Positions 52,440 through 62,500 of a stretch of 64,000 nucleotides of DNA are shown here, piece after piece. The stretch's first letter is position 1, and each line of letters opens with the position of its first letter. The DNA comes from JAQVEB01 sp028698105 (GTDB lineage Bacteria > Bacteroidota > Bacteroidia > Bacteroidales > Dysgonomonadaceae): assembly GCA_964293155.1 (NCBI GenBank), contig CAXYYA010000014.1, positions 1-64,000 of the forward strand. The letters are read 5' to 3'. A program made the position numbers and the translations under genes. The notes beneath the pieces are model-generated. The model made no database searches. It saw nothing but the letters and a program-made list of their open reading frames with translations, and was not told the origin of the DNA.

Positions 52440-53687
52440 ATGAAACTCGGAAAGTACAGCATTGGCGTAGGCGACAGGTTCTCGCATCAGGGAAAAGCTC
52501 AGCTGCGCGCCATCATGAAAGCGAACGAAAAGGGATTAAATATCAATCCGGTGTGGAACAAATCAAACCGCGAACATCATTATGTGGGTTCTGTGCCGGC
52601 CGACACACGCAAAGAAGCCGATGATGCCGTAAAGGCGTTGAATTTCACCGGAAAGTATTTCGTGGATGCCGATCACATCAACCTGACAACGGTAGCGCCT
52701 TTCGTTGCCGTGTCGGATTTTTTCACGCTCGATGTAGCTTCGTTTATCGGAAAAGAAAGCAGACAGGAAGATATTGATGCTTTTGTTGCCTCGTGCGCAA
52801 AATACATGGGAAAATTGCAGATTCCCGGCATGGCCGAACCGCTGGAAGTGAGCAAGGAATTGCTCGAAAAGATCGCGCATAAATTTCTGGCAGCCACGCA
52901 ACAGGCATCGGAAATTTACGCATACCTGAAAAAAGAAAAAGGCGAAGGCAATTTCATTACGGAAGTTTCGATGGATGAGGTTGAAACGCCGCAAACGCCC
53001 ATCGAAATGCTTTTCATCCTGAAAATGCTGGCCGATAAAGGCGTTCCGGCACAAACCATCGCGCCTAAATTTACGGGACGATTCAATAAAGGCGTTGATT
53101 ACGTGGGAAATCTGGAACAATTCGCAAAGGAATTCGAAGAAGATGTGCTCGTAATTGATTTCGCGGTGAAAGAATTCGGTTTGCCGCAGGAATTAAAGCT
53201 CAGCGTTCATTCCGGCAGCGATAAATTCTCCATCTACCCGATTATGGCCAAAATCCTTACCAAACACAACAAAGGGTTGCACCTCAAAACAGCCGGCACA
53301 ACCTGGCTCGAAGAAGTTATCGGGTTGGCAAAAGCAGGCGGCGAAGGCCTTCAGGCAGCAAAAAAAATATATACCGGTTCGTTTACCCGACAGGAAGAAC
53401 TTTGCGGCCCGTATGCCGACGTAATTGACATTGACGGCGCGAAACTACCTTCGGTAGAAGAAGTAAACGATTGGACAGGTGAAAAATTTGCCAACACGCT
53501 TCGCCATATTCCCGGACATCCGGATTACAATCCGAATTTCCGTCAGCTCATTCACGTGGCCTACAAGTTGGCAGCCGAAATGGAACAGGAATATACCGGT
53601 TTGCTTGAGAAATATACCGACGTTATCGGCTCGTGTGTGGAAGAAAATATTTACGAGCGGCATCTGAAGAGGCTGTTCAATCTGTGA
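52440..53687 (+). CDS. uxaE: Tagaturonate epimerase family protein (UxaE-type)
   Basis: 415 residues, cytoplasmic. It opens with MKLGKYSIGVGDRFSHQGKA; the GDRF start, the FVDADHINLTTVAPFVAVSD block and the SVHSGSDKFSIYPIM region match the tagaturonate/fructuronate epimerase family described from Thermotoga. Such an enzyme would convert D-tagaturonate to D-fructuronate and so join galacturonate to the mannonate branch. The gene follows uxaC by 25 bases, which supports that step. A reductase is the usual alternative in other bacteria and none is in this window. A terminator lies 22 bases after the stop. Confidence 0.75.
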   Translation: MKLGKYSIGVGDRFSHQGKAQLRAIMKANEKGLNINPVWNKSNREHHYVGSVPADTRKEADDAVKALNFTGKYFVDADHINLTTVAPFVAVSDFFTLDVASFIGKESRQEDIDAFVASCAKYMGKLQIPGMAEPLEVSKELLEKIAHKFLAATQQASEIYAYLKKEKGEGNFITEVSMDEVETPQTPIEMLFILKMLADKGVPAQTIAPKFTGRFNKGVDYVGNLEQFAKEFEEDVLVIDFAVKEFGLPQELKLSVHSGSDKFSIYPIMAKILTKHNKGLHLKTAGTTWLEEVIGLAKAGGEGLQAAKKIYTGSFTRQEELCGPYADVIDIDGAKLPSVEEVNDWTGEKFANTLRHIPGHPDYNPNFRQLIHVAYKLAAEMEQEYTGLLEKYTDVIGSCVEENIYERHLKRLFNL

Positions 53688-53709
53688 CCCTACAACGAAA
53701 ATGTACGAA

Positions 53710-53737
53710 AAAAGCCTACCGGAAACGATAGGCTTTT
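53710..53737. terminator. Bidirectional terminator after the uxaE gene
   Basis: AAAAGCCTA (53710-53718) pairs with TAGGCTTTT (53729-53737), a 9-bp stem with A-run before and T-run after, suitable for both convergent genes (uxaE and the membrane/Nudix-like gene). Confidence 0.8.
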
Positions 53738-54842
53738 ATATTTTTTGCGTCGCGTTTTCTTTTAAGTGATGCACCATCAAAACCGTATTTTTAAGGTATT
53801 CATACTCTAATTCAAAGCATTCCGAAAACAGGTTTTGGGAAAGATTATCCTCTATTTGGGCTTCCGTCCACAATTTTCCGTTTTTCAGTTGCATATTCTC
53901 AAAAACCTGATCATCTTCGATATCGGAAACATACAAGAATATCAACCTCTTTGTGGTTTCGTTTTCAAAAACATATTTCAGTAAAAACCGCAATGGGACA
54001 TCATCGTTCTCGCATTCTCTGCGAATGCTGTTATGAACGGCTTCATCCAGTTCGTGATTGAATTTCATGTATTTTTCGAAAGGATAATCCAGCTTTCCGG
54101 GGTCCAAAATCCGTGAGGGGTCCCGTTTCTTTAAATAAATCATTCCCTTGTAAACGAGCGCTACTCGCACTACAGGATGCATAAATTTATTTTTCATCGT
54201 CTTGGTAACCGATTTGGCAACTCTGCCGCTCACCTGTCCGCTTTCGTTAACCACGGGAAGCCATTCTTCTTTCTCCAACCGTCGGTTTAACATATCTAAT
54301 CGCATGATTTCGAGGATTATAATTACTGCGACAATAGATTGTGCCAAAATCTTCACCGTCAACACGTCCAAGATCGGAGTATCAATATTAAAAAAAATAT
54401 AATACAGCAGCACAATTAACAGATGGATCGAAAGTCCGTACTGAGCTTGAAACGCAACTCTGAAAGATTCGCTGAGATAGTTCTTTACCAATATGTTATC
54501 ATTTCGTGCCAACCTGTGCACAATTTGCCGGCGAGATAAACGGATCACAATTAACGACAGAACAAATACGATCTCAACAAAAACAAAAACTCTGAATGAA
54601 TCCAATTGCCGCAACAGGAAAAACGAGAACAGCAAACCGATAACAAACGTTATGGTTGAAATATCGTATATAAGCCTGCTTTGCCGCTTAATAAGTAAAC
54701 TGCCCAATACCGACAAAGCCAACGCAACGGCGAAGGCAATGTAAGAATTCACTATTCCGATCAACAACGAGAATAGCAGCAGCGGAATAAGTCCGAAAGC
54801 AGGATTCCTTAAAAATTTTTGCACCAGGTTTAGTTCCGTCAT
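53736..54842 (-). CDS. Multi-pass membrane protein with C-terminal Nudix-like domain
   Basis: 368 residues. The first half has about seven hydrophobic segments (residues about 17-190), with a basic cytosolic loop (IRLSRRQIVHRLARND). From about 195 a soluble domain follows with WLPVVNESGQVSGRVAKSVT and VALVYKGMIYLKKRD, and then HELDEAVHNSIRRECENDDV, which resembles a Nudix box (ELxEAxxREExEE) but with changed residues. Probably conserved in Bacteroidetes. No function is known; a degenerate Nudix sensor is my reading. Start at 54842 (MTELNLVQKFL). Confidence 0.55.
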   Translation of the reverse strand: MTELNLVQKFLRNPAFGLIPLLLFSLLIGIVNSYIAFAVALALSVLGSLLIKRQSRLIYDISTITFVIGLLFSFFLLRQLDSFRVFVFVEIVFVLSLIVIRLSRRQIVHRLARNDNILVKNYLSESFRVAFQAQYGLSIHLLIVLLYYIFFNIDTPILDVLTVKILAQSIVAVIIILEIMRLDMLNRRLEKEEWLPVVNESGQVSGRVAKSVTKTMKNKFMHPVVRVALVYKGMIYLKKRDPSRILDPGKLDYPFEKYMKFNHELDEAVHNSIRRECENDDVPLRFLLKYVFENETTKRLIFLYVSDIEDDQVFENMQLKNGKLWTEAQIEDNLSQNLFSECFELEYEYLKNTVLMVHHLKENATQKI

Positions 54843-55008
54843 AATAAACTTTCACATAATCGTAAACAAACTACCTATCTGTCTTTTATATCCATAGTGG
54901 AAACACCTTAATATAAATTTTCTTCTGAATACAGACAAAAGATGTTGTGAAAGACTTCGCGCTTTGAATTGAAATCTTTTCTTAATAACAACTATGTCAA
55001 TTTTTTGT

Positions 55009-55923
55009 TTACGAGTGGAAAGAAATATCAGCGTGATAGGACGAACGCACCAATGGCCCGCTCACTACGGTTTTAAACCCTTTTTGAAGTGCAATGTGTT
55101 TGTATTCGTTGAAGACCTCCGGATGGATATATTCCTGAACGGGATTATGCCGGCGGGACGGCTGAAGATACTGCCCTATGGTAAGCGATTGACAACCAAC
55201 GGTTAACAGATCGTCCATCAGTTCATAAATTTCATCTTGCGTTTCTCCCAAACCCACCATGATACCGGATTTGCAGAAAATGCCGTTATCGGCGATGCGC
55301 TTCAATGTTTTCAAGCTTACCTCATATTTTGCAGCGCTGCGAATCTGCGGCGTGAGCCGCCGCACGGTTTCCATGTTATGCGCCACCACATCGGGTTTAG
55401 CAGCGCACACCTTATCAATGAGTGTTTCTTTGCCTTGAAAATCGGGGATAAGTATTTCGATGGTGGTACCGGGGTTTTCGCGGCGCACCGCTTCAATGGT
55501 TTTTACCCAGTGCTCCGCGCCCAAATCGGATAAATCGTCCCTGTCAACCGAAGTTATCACCACATGTTTCAGCTTCATCAATTTCACCGATTCTGCCACA
55601 TTCCCGGGTTCTTTCAGATCGAGCGGCAAAGGTTTCCCCGTATGCGTATTGCAAAATTTGCACGACCGCGTGCAAATATCGCCTGCAATCATAAAAGTGG
55701 CCGTTCCCCTGTCCCAGCATTCGCTCATATTCGGACAACGGCCGCTGGAACAGATCGTGTGCAGGCGATGCGTCTCCACGATATTTTTCGTTTGGGTGAA
55801 ACGTTCCGTTTCGCCGAGCTTTATTTTCAGCCAATCAGGTTTTTTTACGTGCGGCCTATCTGCATCGGATTTTGTGTGAGTTGATCGTTCCTTATCCGTT
55901 ATATTGGCGGAGTTAAGTTTCAT
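55009..55923 (-). CDS. lipA: Lipoyl synthase
   Basis: 304 residues. A radical-SAM enzyme that inserts two sulfurs into octanoyl groups on the lipoyl domains of 2-oxo acid dehydrogenases and GcvH. Two iron-sulfur sites: auxiliary cluster CSSGRCPNMSEC and radical-SAM CTRSCKFC. GLGETQDEI and the C-terminal RSSYHA (Ser ligand) are also conserved. The first 30 residues are polar and variable. It begins 9 bases after the peptidase gene, so they share a transcript. Confidence 0.97.
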   Translation of the reverse strand: MKLNSANITDKERSTHTKSDADRPHVKKPDWLKIKLGETERFTQTKNIVETHRLHTICSSGRCPNMSECWDRGTATFMIAGDICTRSCKFCNTHTGKPLPLDLKEPGNVAESVKLMKLKHVVITSVDRDDLSDLGAEHWVKTIEAVRRENPGTTIEILIPDFQGKETLIDKVCAAKPDVVAHNMETVRRLTPQIRSAAKYEVSLKTLKRIADNGIFCKSGIMVGLGETQDEIYELMDDLLTVGCQSLTIGQYLQPSRRHNPVQEYIHPEVFNEYKHIALQKGFKTVVSGPLVRSSYHADISFHS

Positions 55924-55932
55924 AGCCTATCT

Positions 55933-58092
55933 TCAAAGATTCTTTTTATAGAAATCAATTACTTTTTGATACAAATAAAGACGTGTATTACCGCCGTAAA
56001 TAGAATGATTTTTATCGGGGAAGATGAACATCTCGAATTGTTTATCGGCTTTGGTGAGCGCTCGCGTGTATTCCATCGCGTTTTGCAAATGCACATTATC
56101 ATCGGCTGTGCCATGGATGAGCAACAAATTACCTTGCAGTTTATCGGCAAGTTTTAGCGCCGAGCCGTTGTCGTAACCCGATGCATTTTGTTGCGGGGTA
56201 CGCATAAACCGTTCCGTGTAAATCGAATCGTAAAACCGCCAGTCGCTGACGGCTGCAATGGCTACGCCCGCTTTAAAAACGCCGTTTCCGCGACTCATGC
56301 TCATCAACACGTTGTAACCGCCGTAGCTCCATCCCCAGATACCGATTCGGCTGCCATCTACGTAAGGCAATGTGCCGAAGTAGTGCGCTGCGGCAGCCTG
56401 ATCGTCGGATTCCAGAATTCCGAGCTTCATGTACGTACATTTTCTGAATTCCTCACCACGGGCGCCGGTTCCTCGGCCGTCCACGCAGCCAACCAAATAG
56501 CCTTCGTTCAGCAGGGCATACTCCCAGTCTATTCCGTAACGGTTCATCACTTGTTGCGAATTGGGGCCGCTATACTGGATCATTACCATGGGGTATTTTT
56601 TGTTCGGATCAAAATTCTTCGGTTTCAGCACCCAGGCATTTAACTTTGTTGTTCCATCGGCTGCCGGAACGGTAATGTATTCTTTTTGCGGCAAACCGGC
56701 ATCTTTTACGCGTTGTGCAACATCGGTGTTGTCTTGCAAAACACGTATTTCCTTTCCGTTCTCATCGTAAAGAACAGCCGTTCCCGGTGTGGCGGCATCT
56801 GACCAGCGATTCACGAAATATTTCCCGTTTTCGCTGAAACCGGCCGAGTTGAAACCTGCTTTTGTTGAAATCTTTACCGCTTTCGGTTTATCAATATTCA
56901 CTTTGTAAATATTCCGCTGCAACGGACTTTCATCGGCGGCGGCATAAAAAACCGTACCGGTTTCGGGGTTCACCGCCAGCAAATCGGTCACATCGTAACT
57001 TCCCTGCGTAAGTTGCTTCTGCAAGGTGCCCGTATTCCCGTATATATAAATGTGGCTGTAGCCGTCTTTTTCCGAAATATAGGTAAACCGTCCATTCAGA
57101 AAATGGATGGTTTTTAGAAATTCCGAGTCCACATAGTACTTGTTTTCGTCGCGAAGAATGAGCTTGGCAACCGTAGTACGGGGATTCACGAAGTACATAT
57201 CGAAACGGTTTTGGTCGCGATTCAACGTCATCACCGCAAGTTCATCGGGGTTATTCGTGAACGTGATGCGCGGGATGTAACCGTCTTTATCCATCGGAAC
57301 GGCCATTGTTCGTGTTGTTTTGGCATCAATATCGAATACGCGGCACTCAACCGATGAATTTTTTTGCCCCGGTTTCGGGTATTTGTATTCGTAAAACCCG
57401 GGATAGAGCTGCTCCTCGAAAGTTTGAAAACGATAAAGCGGCACCTGTGACTCGTCGGAACGAACGAAAGCCAGCAGTTTGTTATCGGGCGAGAATTCCA
57501 TCAAACGCGTGGTGGCAAATTCTTCTTCGTAAACCCAGTCGGTTGATCCGTTAATGATCTTATTGAACGCGCCGTCTTTTGTGATTTGCGATTCGGTATC
57601 GAAATCGAATTTGGCAAGCCAAATGTTATTGTCGCACACGTAAGCCAGCATTTTCCCATCGGGTGAAAACGTAGGGATCATCTGTTTGCATGTATTTTCG
57701 GTGAGTTTTCGCACTAAATTGCGGCGCACATCGTGGTAATAATAAGTAGCTTTGAATGAATGCCGGTAAATCTGCTCCCGATCCCGGTAAACCAGTACGC
57801 GATTCTCGTCGGGGCTAACCGAAAAACCTTCGAACGTATCAAACGTACACTCACGCGCCTTGCGCGTACTGAAAAGCGTATCAACGGCATTTCCCGTTAC
57901 ATACGAGAACTTCACGACCGCGTTTTTCTCCCTGTTCATTTGATAATAGTGCAACCCGTCGGCTGCCGATTCCATTGAAGGTGCGCCATAGGCCGAGAAC
58001 TTACCGCCTACAATATCTTTTAACGTGTAACTTTGTGCCGAAACTACCTGCGTGCAGGCTGCCAAAAGCAAAAATAAGACTGTTTTTTTCAT
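55933..58092 (-). CDS. Dipeptidyl peptidase IV (S9B family)
   Basis: 719 residues from the ATG at 58092, chosen because the signal peptide starts there (MKKTVLFLLLAACTQVVSA). It removes Xaa-Pro dipeptides from peptides in the periplasm. N-terminal beta-propeller (PTFSPDGKMLAYVCDNNIWL, NGSTDWVYEEEFATTRLMEF with the Glu pair that binds the N-terminus), C-terminal hydrolase with GWSYGGYN (Ser589), HGTADDNVHLQNA (Asp) and PDKNHSIYGG (His). Family length fits. Co-transcribed with lipA, a pairing with no obvious functional reason. Confidence 0.95.
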   Translation of the reverse strand: MKKTVLFLLLAACTQVVSAQSYTLKDIVGGKFSAYGAPSMESAADGLHYYQMNREKNAVVKFSYVTGNAVDTLFSTRKARECTFDTFEGFSVSPDENRVLVYRDREQIYRHSFKATYYYHDVRRNLVRKLTENTCKQMIPTFSPDGKMLAYVCDNNIWLAKFDFDTESQITKDGAFNKIINGSTDWVYEEEFATTRLMEFSPDNKLLAFVRSDESQVPLYRFQTFEEQLYPGFYEYKYPKPGQKNSSVECRVFDIDAKTTRTMAVPMDKDGYIPRITFTNNPDELAVMTLNRDQNRFDMYFVNPRTTVAKLILRDENKYYVDSEFLKTIHFLNGRFTYISEKDGYSHIYIYGNTGTLQKQLTQGSYDVTDLLAVNPETGTVFYAAADESPLQRNIYKVNIDKPKAVKISTKAGFNSAGFSENGKYFVNRWSDAATPGTAVLYDENGKEIRVLQDNTDVAQRVKDAGLPQKEYITVPAADGTTKLNAWVLKPKNFDPNKKYPMVMIQYSGPNSQQVMNRYGIDWEYALLNEGYLVGCVDGRGTGARGEEFRKCTYMKLGILESDDQAAAAHYFGTLPYVDGSRIGIWGWSYGGYNVLMSMSRGNGVFKAGVAIAAVSDWRFYDSIYTERFMRTPQQNASGYDNGSALKLADKLQGNLLLIHGTADDNVHLQNAMEYTRALTKADKQFEMFIFPDKNHSIYGGNTRLYLYQKVIDFYKKNL

Positions 58093-58111
58093 TATTTCGT
58101 GGTTTGATGCA

Positions 58112-58119
58112 CAAAGATA
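58112..58119 (-). promoter_or_regulatory. -7 promoter element of the peptidase/lipA operon
   Basis: The minus strand reads TATCTTTG (TAnnTTTG) only 19 bases before the ATG. A TTTC lies about 20 bases further up as a weak -33 match. Confidence 0.5.
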
Positions 58120-58243
58120 GGGATTTTTTGATGAAATGGAAAAGTCTGCCATCATTCGCAGACGAGCAGACTTCAACATATTGTTAAACGTGAAAGTATC
58201 GGGGACTTGTCGGTTATATGTGACAAAAACAACCGTGATATAA

Positions 58244-58648
58244 TTACGGATACTCCAGCGTCCACTTCATTTTAATCAACTGCTCTACATTTAATTTATA
58301 TTTTTGAATGTATTTTTTTTGAGCCTCATCCCACGGGGTGGATTCAATGAGGGCTGCATCGTAAATGTAGATATAAATGTATCCGCTTGTTCTACTTATA
58401 TATTGATCCCAGCACTGAAATTCCGCCGTATTACGTATGATACCTTTCCCGTCAGGGAGTATTTCGTTGTATTTTATGTTAGTGTTAAAAAAATCGTCTT
58501 TCATCGTATAGGCGAAATAAACGCTTGTGACGGAATTGTTCCTAATATAAATGAATTCATTGCACGATTCGTATCCTGTGTAGGAATTGCAGTTCGTTAG
58601 AAATAGCGCAAATACCGGTACGCAAAGAATCGTGATAAAATTCTTCAT
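58244..58648 (-). CDS. Small lipoprotein of unknown function, paralog A
   Basis: 134 residues with lipobox Cys20 (FALFLTNC). The mature part contains NEFIYIRNNSVTSVYFAY, FQCWDQYI and the striking SGYIYIYIYDAALIESTPW, ending YKLNVEQLIKMKWTLEYP. It is clearly related to the next gene upstream (58671-59093). Similar lipoproteins ending PW...LxxY.L..DL....W.I.YP occur widely in Bacteroides; no function is known. 22 bases separate the two genes. Confidence 0.7.
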   Translation of the reverse strand: MKNFITILCVPVFALFLTNCNSYTGYESCNEFIYIRNNSVTSVYFAYTMKDDFFNTNIKYNEILPDGKGIIRNTAEFQCWDQYISRTSGYIYIYIYDAALIESTPWDEAQKKYIQKYKLNVEQLIKMKWTLEYP

Positions 58649-58670
58649 CGTTATTTTTAAATCCGGTGTA

Positions 58671-59093
58671 TTAGGGATACGTCACAGTCCATCCGGCCTT
58701 ATTGAGTTGGTCTGCGTTTAAGGTGTATTTCTTTATGTATTTGGTCTTAGCATCCGCCCAGGGAGTACTTTCCAGCATAGCAGCATCGTAAATGTAAATA
58801 TAAACATATCCGGTTGCACTTTCCATAACCTGTTCCCAGCATGATAAAGTGATGCCTATTTTCACGTTTTTTTCTTCTTTTGGAGGCACCTTGTAATCCG
58901 CCGAAATCTTCGGATCTGTAGGGTCATAGTTGAAGAAGTTATCTTTGAGGGTACTGGCATAGTAAATGGTACTTGAAGAGTTATTCTTCAGCACGATATT
59001 ATTGTGGCAATCTTCATACCCATAATTACATGAATTTGATATCATTAAAATACTGATAAAGGATACTAGTCCGATAAAAAATGTTTTTTTCAT
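58671..59093 (-). CDS. Small lipoprotein of unknown function, paralog B
   Basis: 140 residues from the ATG at 59093, with lipobox Cys22 (ISILMISNSC). Mature part: NNIVLKNNSSSTIYYASTLK, LSCWEQVMESATGYVYIYIY then DAAMLESTPWADAKTKYIKK and the end YTLNADQLNKAGWTVTYP. About half of the positions agree with paralog A, including the extracytoplasmic Cys in SCWEQ/QCWDQ. Upstream gene of the tandem pair. Unknown function. Confidence 0.7.
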   Translation of the reverse strand: MKKTFFIGLVSFISILMISNSCNYGYEDCHNNIVLKNNSSSTIYYASTLKDNFFNYDPTDPKISADYKVPPKEEKNVKIGITLSCWEQVMESATGYVYIYIYDAAMLESTPWADAKTKYIKKYTLNADQLNKAGWTVTYP

Positions 59094-59153
59094 AGTGAAT
59101 TGTTTTTTGAGTAGTTTAAATTTTATGTAAAAATAGGGAAAAATATTATTCAA

Positions 59154-59514
59154 ATTCTCTAATTGAGTAAATTTAACAATGGCTACTGTTGTCCTTTGTT
59201 TTTGTAGAAGTATTTTCTTGCAAAAAATTGAATAAAAATAGAAAAATTAACAATAAGTAAACTTTGCCAACTTTTTAACAATATTTATTTTCATAATGTT
59301 TGTTTTATTCTTAATTTTGTGCGCAAATTAATATTAATTTATCCTAACAAATCTAACGATTAATATTAAAATTTCTTTTATTATATTATAAGATCGCATT
59401 TTCACTAAATTAACTTTGATAGCCTATGAAGTAACCGCAATTGGGGATAAACTTAATTTTTAATAATTTTCAATTTAAACTTAAAAGATCAAATTAAATT
59501 AAAAAACAGTTTGT
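59154..59514. other. AT-rich promoter region before the second SusC gene
   Basis: About 360 AT-rich bases without a gene. Two -7-like sites on the plus strand: TAATTTTG (59312-59319) and TAACTTTG (59411-59418). The latter leaves a leader of about 90 bases. Neither has a well-spaced -33 TTG. Confidence 0.5.
59411..59418 (+). promoter_or_regulatory. Candidate -7 element of the second SusC gene
   Basis: TAACTTTG fits TAnnTTTG, 96 bases before the ATG at 59515; the weaker alternative is at 59312-59319. Confidence 0.4.
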
Positions 59515-62500
59515 ATGACTAACACGAACAATTTACGAACCAAAAAACCATGTGAAAGGGTGTTTACGGGAGAATTCACCAAATTTTTCACAATTATCTT
59601 TGTTTTTCTATTTACCTTTTCAACACTCGTACGTGCCGAAGGTTATAGTACATCAAAAAACGGAGTTAAAGATGCACAACAAAACCGAAGAACAATCACC
59701 GGAGTTGTTACTGACAATCAGGATATTCCTTTGCCTGGAGTCACGGTTCAAGTAGTAGGTCGGCAAGGCGGTGTAATAACGGATGCTGACGGCCGTTATT
59801 CCATTGAAGCTGCCCCGAACGAAGAACTTCGCTTCCAGTACGTAGGGATGAAACAGGTTACTACTTCTGTGGGTAATAGCCTAACTCTTAATATTAAGAT
59901 GCAGGAGGATGTGGAATTACTGGATGAAGTAACGATAACCGCTTTCGCCACTCAGAAAAAAGAAAGTGTGGTTTCGTCTATTGAGACCATTAATCCAAAG
60001 GAACTAAGAGTTCCCTCGAGTAATCTTACGACTGCTTTAGCCGGACGATTAGCAGGTGTTATATCCTATCAAAGGAGCGGTGAACCCGGCAACGACAACG
60101 CTCAATTTTTCGTACGTGGGGTCACCACATTCGGTTATGCAAGTAGCCCGCTCATTTTGCTTGATGGCTTCGAAGTATCCTCTAGTGACCTAGCCCGTGT
60201 GGATCCAGACAACATTGAACAATTTGCCGTATTGAAAGATGCTACAGCAGCAGCTCTTTATGGATCGAAAGGTGCAAACGGAGTAATCATGGTAACTACA
60301 AAGAAAGGACAAGCGGGACAAGCTAAAATATCTATCCGAGCTGATGGACGCTTGTCTCAACCTACTCAAGTACTTGAAACAGTGGATGGAATTACTTATA
60401 TGAATTTGTACAACGAGGCACAGTTCAACGACAATCCATTACTTCCGCCATATTATAGTGCACAGAAAATTCAAAACACGATAGACGGCCTCAATGAATA
60501 CGCATACCCTAATCTGGACTGGTACGACATCATGTTTAAGCCCAGCACTTTCAACCAGCACTATAACCTAAACGTAACGGGAGGAGGAACTGTTGTAAAG
60601 TACTATTTATCCGTATCCTATGATAAAGATACAGGTATTCTTGAAGATAATAAATTAAATAACTTCAAAAACAATATTGATATTGACAGATTTAATATTC
60701 TGGCGAATATAACCATGGATCTGACTCCAACAACTAAAATGGACATTAACATGAACTCCATTTTCGAAAATTTCACAGGGCCTGTTGATGAAACTACTGA
60801 GATCTTTGCAAGTGTTGTAGCAACCAATCCCGTTGAATTTCCAATGTATTACTTACCGGACGACAAAACAGCTTACGTTAAACATACCTTGTTTGGCTCA
60901 GACGCTACAGGATCAATGACAAACCCATATGCACGAATGGTTCGAGGATATAAAGATGGCTCTATGGGTCGTATCACATCTCAATTCTCAATCGATCAGA
61001 ACATGGATGCCGTATTGAAAGGATTAATGGCACGCGCCAAGATATCTATAAAAAACGACAATAGAAATCAAAACTACAGATCCTATGATCCGTATTTATA
61101 TAACATAAAGAGCTATGATGAATTTACGGACACCTACGTTCTTCAGCAAGTTCATAAGGGTACTGACGCATTGGGTAACCCATCCATTTCGCGTGACGGA
61201 GAGTTTAGGGTGTATATGGAAGGAGGTTTCACCTACGCAAATGTTATCAACGATATACATGATTTAAGCGGACTACTTATATACACACAGGAGGAAACAA
61301 AGAATACCGGCCTTGGTTCCGGGGTAAGTATAACACAATCTTTACCGGCAAGAAATCAGGGACTTCGTGCAAGAGTGAATTACGGTTTCATGCAGAAGTA
61401 CTTAGCTGAGGCTAGTTTAACCTATACCGGATCAGAGAAATTCGATAAGTCACATCGTTGGGGTCTTTTCCCTGCCTTCGGTTTGGGTTACATTTTATCT
61501 AATGAACCCTATTGGGAACCGCTATCAAATGTAATACCTAACTTTAAGCTGAAGTATTCCTGGGGAAAAGTGGGTAACGATCAGATTGCAGGAGCCGCAG
61601 ACCGCTTCTTCTTCCTTTCCGACATAAATTCGAACTCATGGGGATATCGATGGGGAAAGGATTTTAATTCATACTATGGAGGGTTTAGCATCAATAGATA
61701 TGCCAATCCGATGATTACGTGGGAAATTGCCCAGAAGCAAAACGTTGGGTTTGAAATGGATCTGTTTAAAAATAATGCGATAAAATTGATTTTGGAGTAT
61801 TTCACTGAAAACCGTAAGCAGATCTACCAGGCCAGACAAAACTTACCGGCAACAATGGGATTAACCAGCGCCGTATTTGGAAATGTAGGTGAAGTTACAA
61901 GCGGTGGATGGGATGGCTCGATCGACATTAATCATTCTTTTAATAAAGATTTATGGCTGCAAGGCCGTCTCAACTTTACATACGCTCATAACGAATATGT
62001 TGAAAACGAAGAACCGGAATATCGCTGGCCCTATCTGAGCGATATCGGTTGGCCAATTAATACATGGAAAGGATATATTGCTGAACGTTTGTTTATAGAT
62101 CAGGACGACGTAAATAACTCACCTACTCAAGAGTTAGGTAGTATCCCACAGCCAGGAGATATTAAATATAAAGATATCAATGGAGATGGACGTGTGAACT
62201 CCGACGACCAAGTGCACATTGGTTATCCTACCGTTCCTGAAATTAACTACGGCTTCGGTTTATCCGGCGGTTACAAAAAATTTGATATAAGCTTTTTCTT
62301 CCAGGGACAGGATAGGGTTTCATTCTTTATCGATCCCAATGGAAGAAGAGCCTGGGATTTACATGGTATCGCACCTTTTGCAGGACATCGTGGAGCTCTT
62401 CAGATCATAGCCGACGATCACTGGAATCCGAATAATCCGGTCGCTCATGCTTTTTGGCCAAGATTATCAGCTACCGTCAATCAGAATAATAGCGTTCAAA

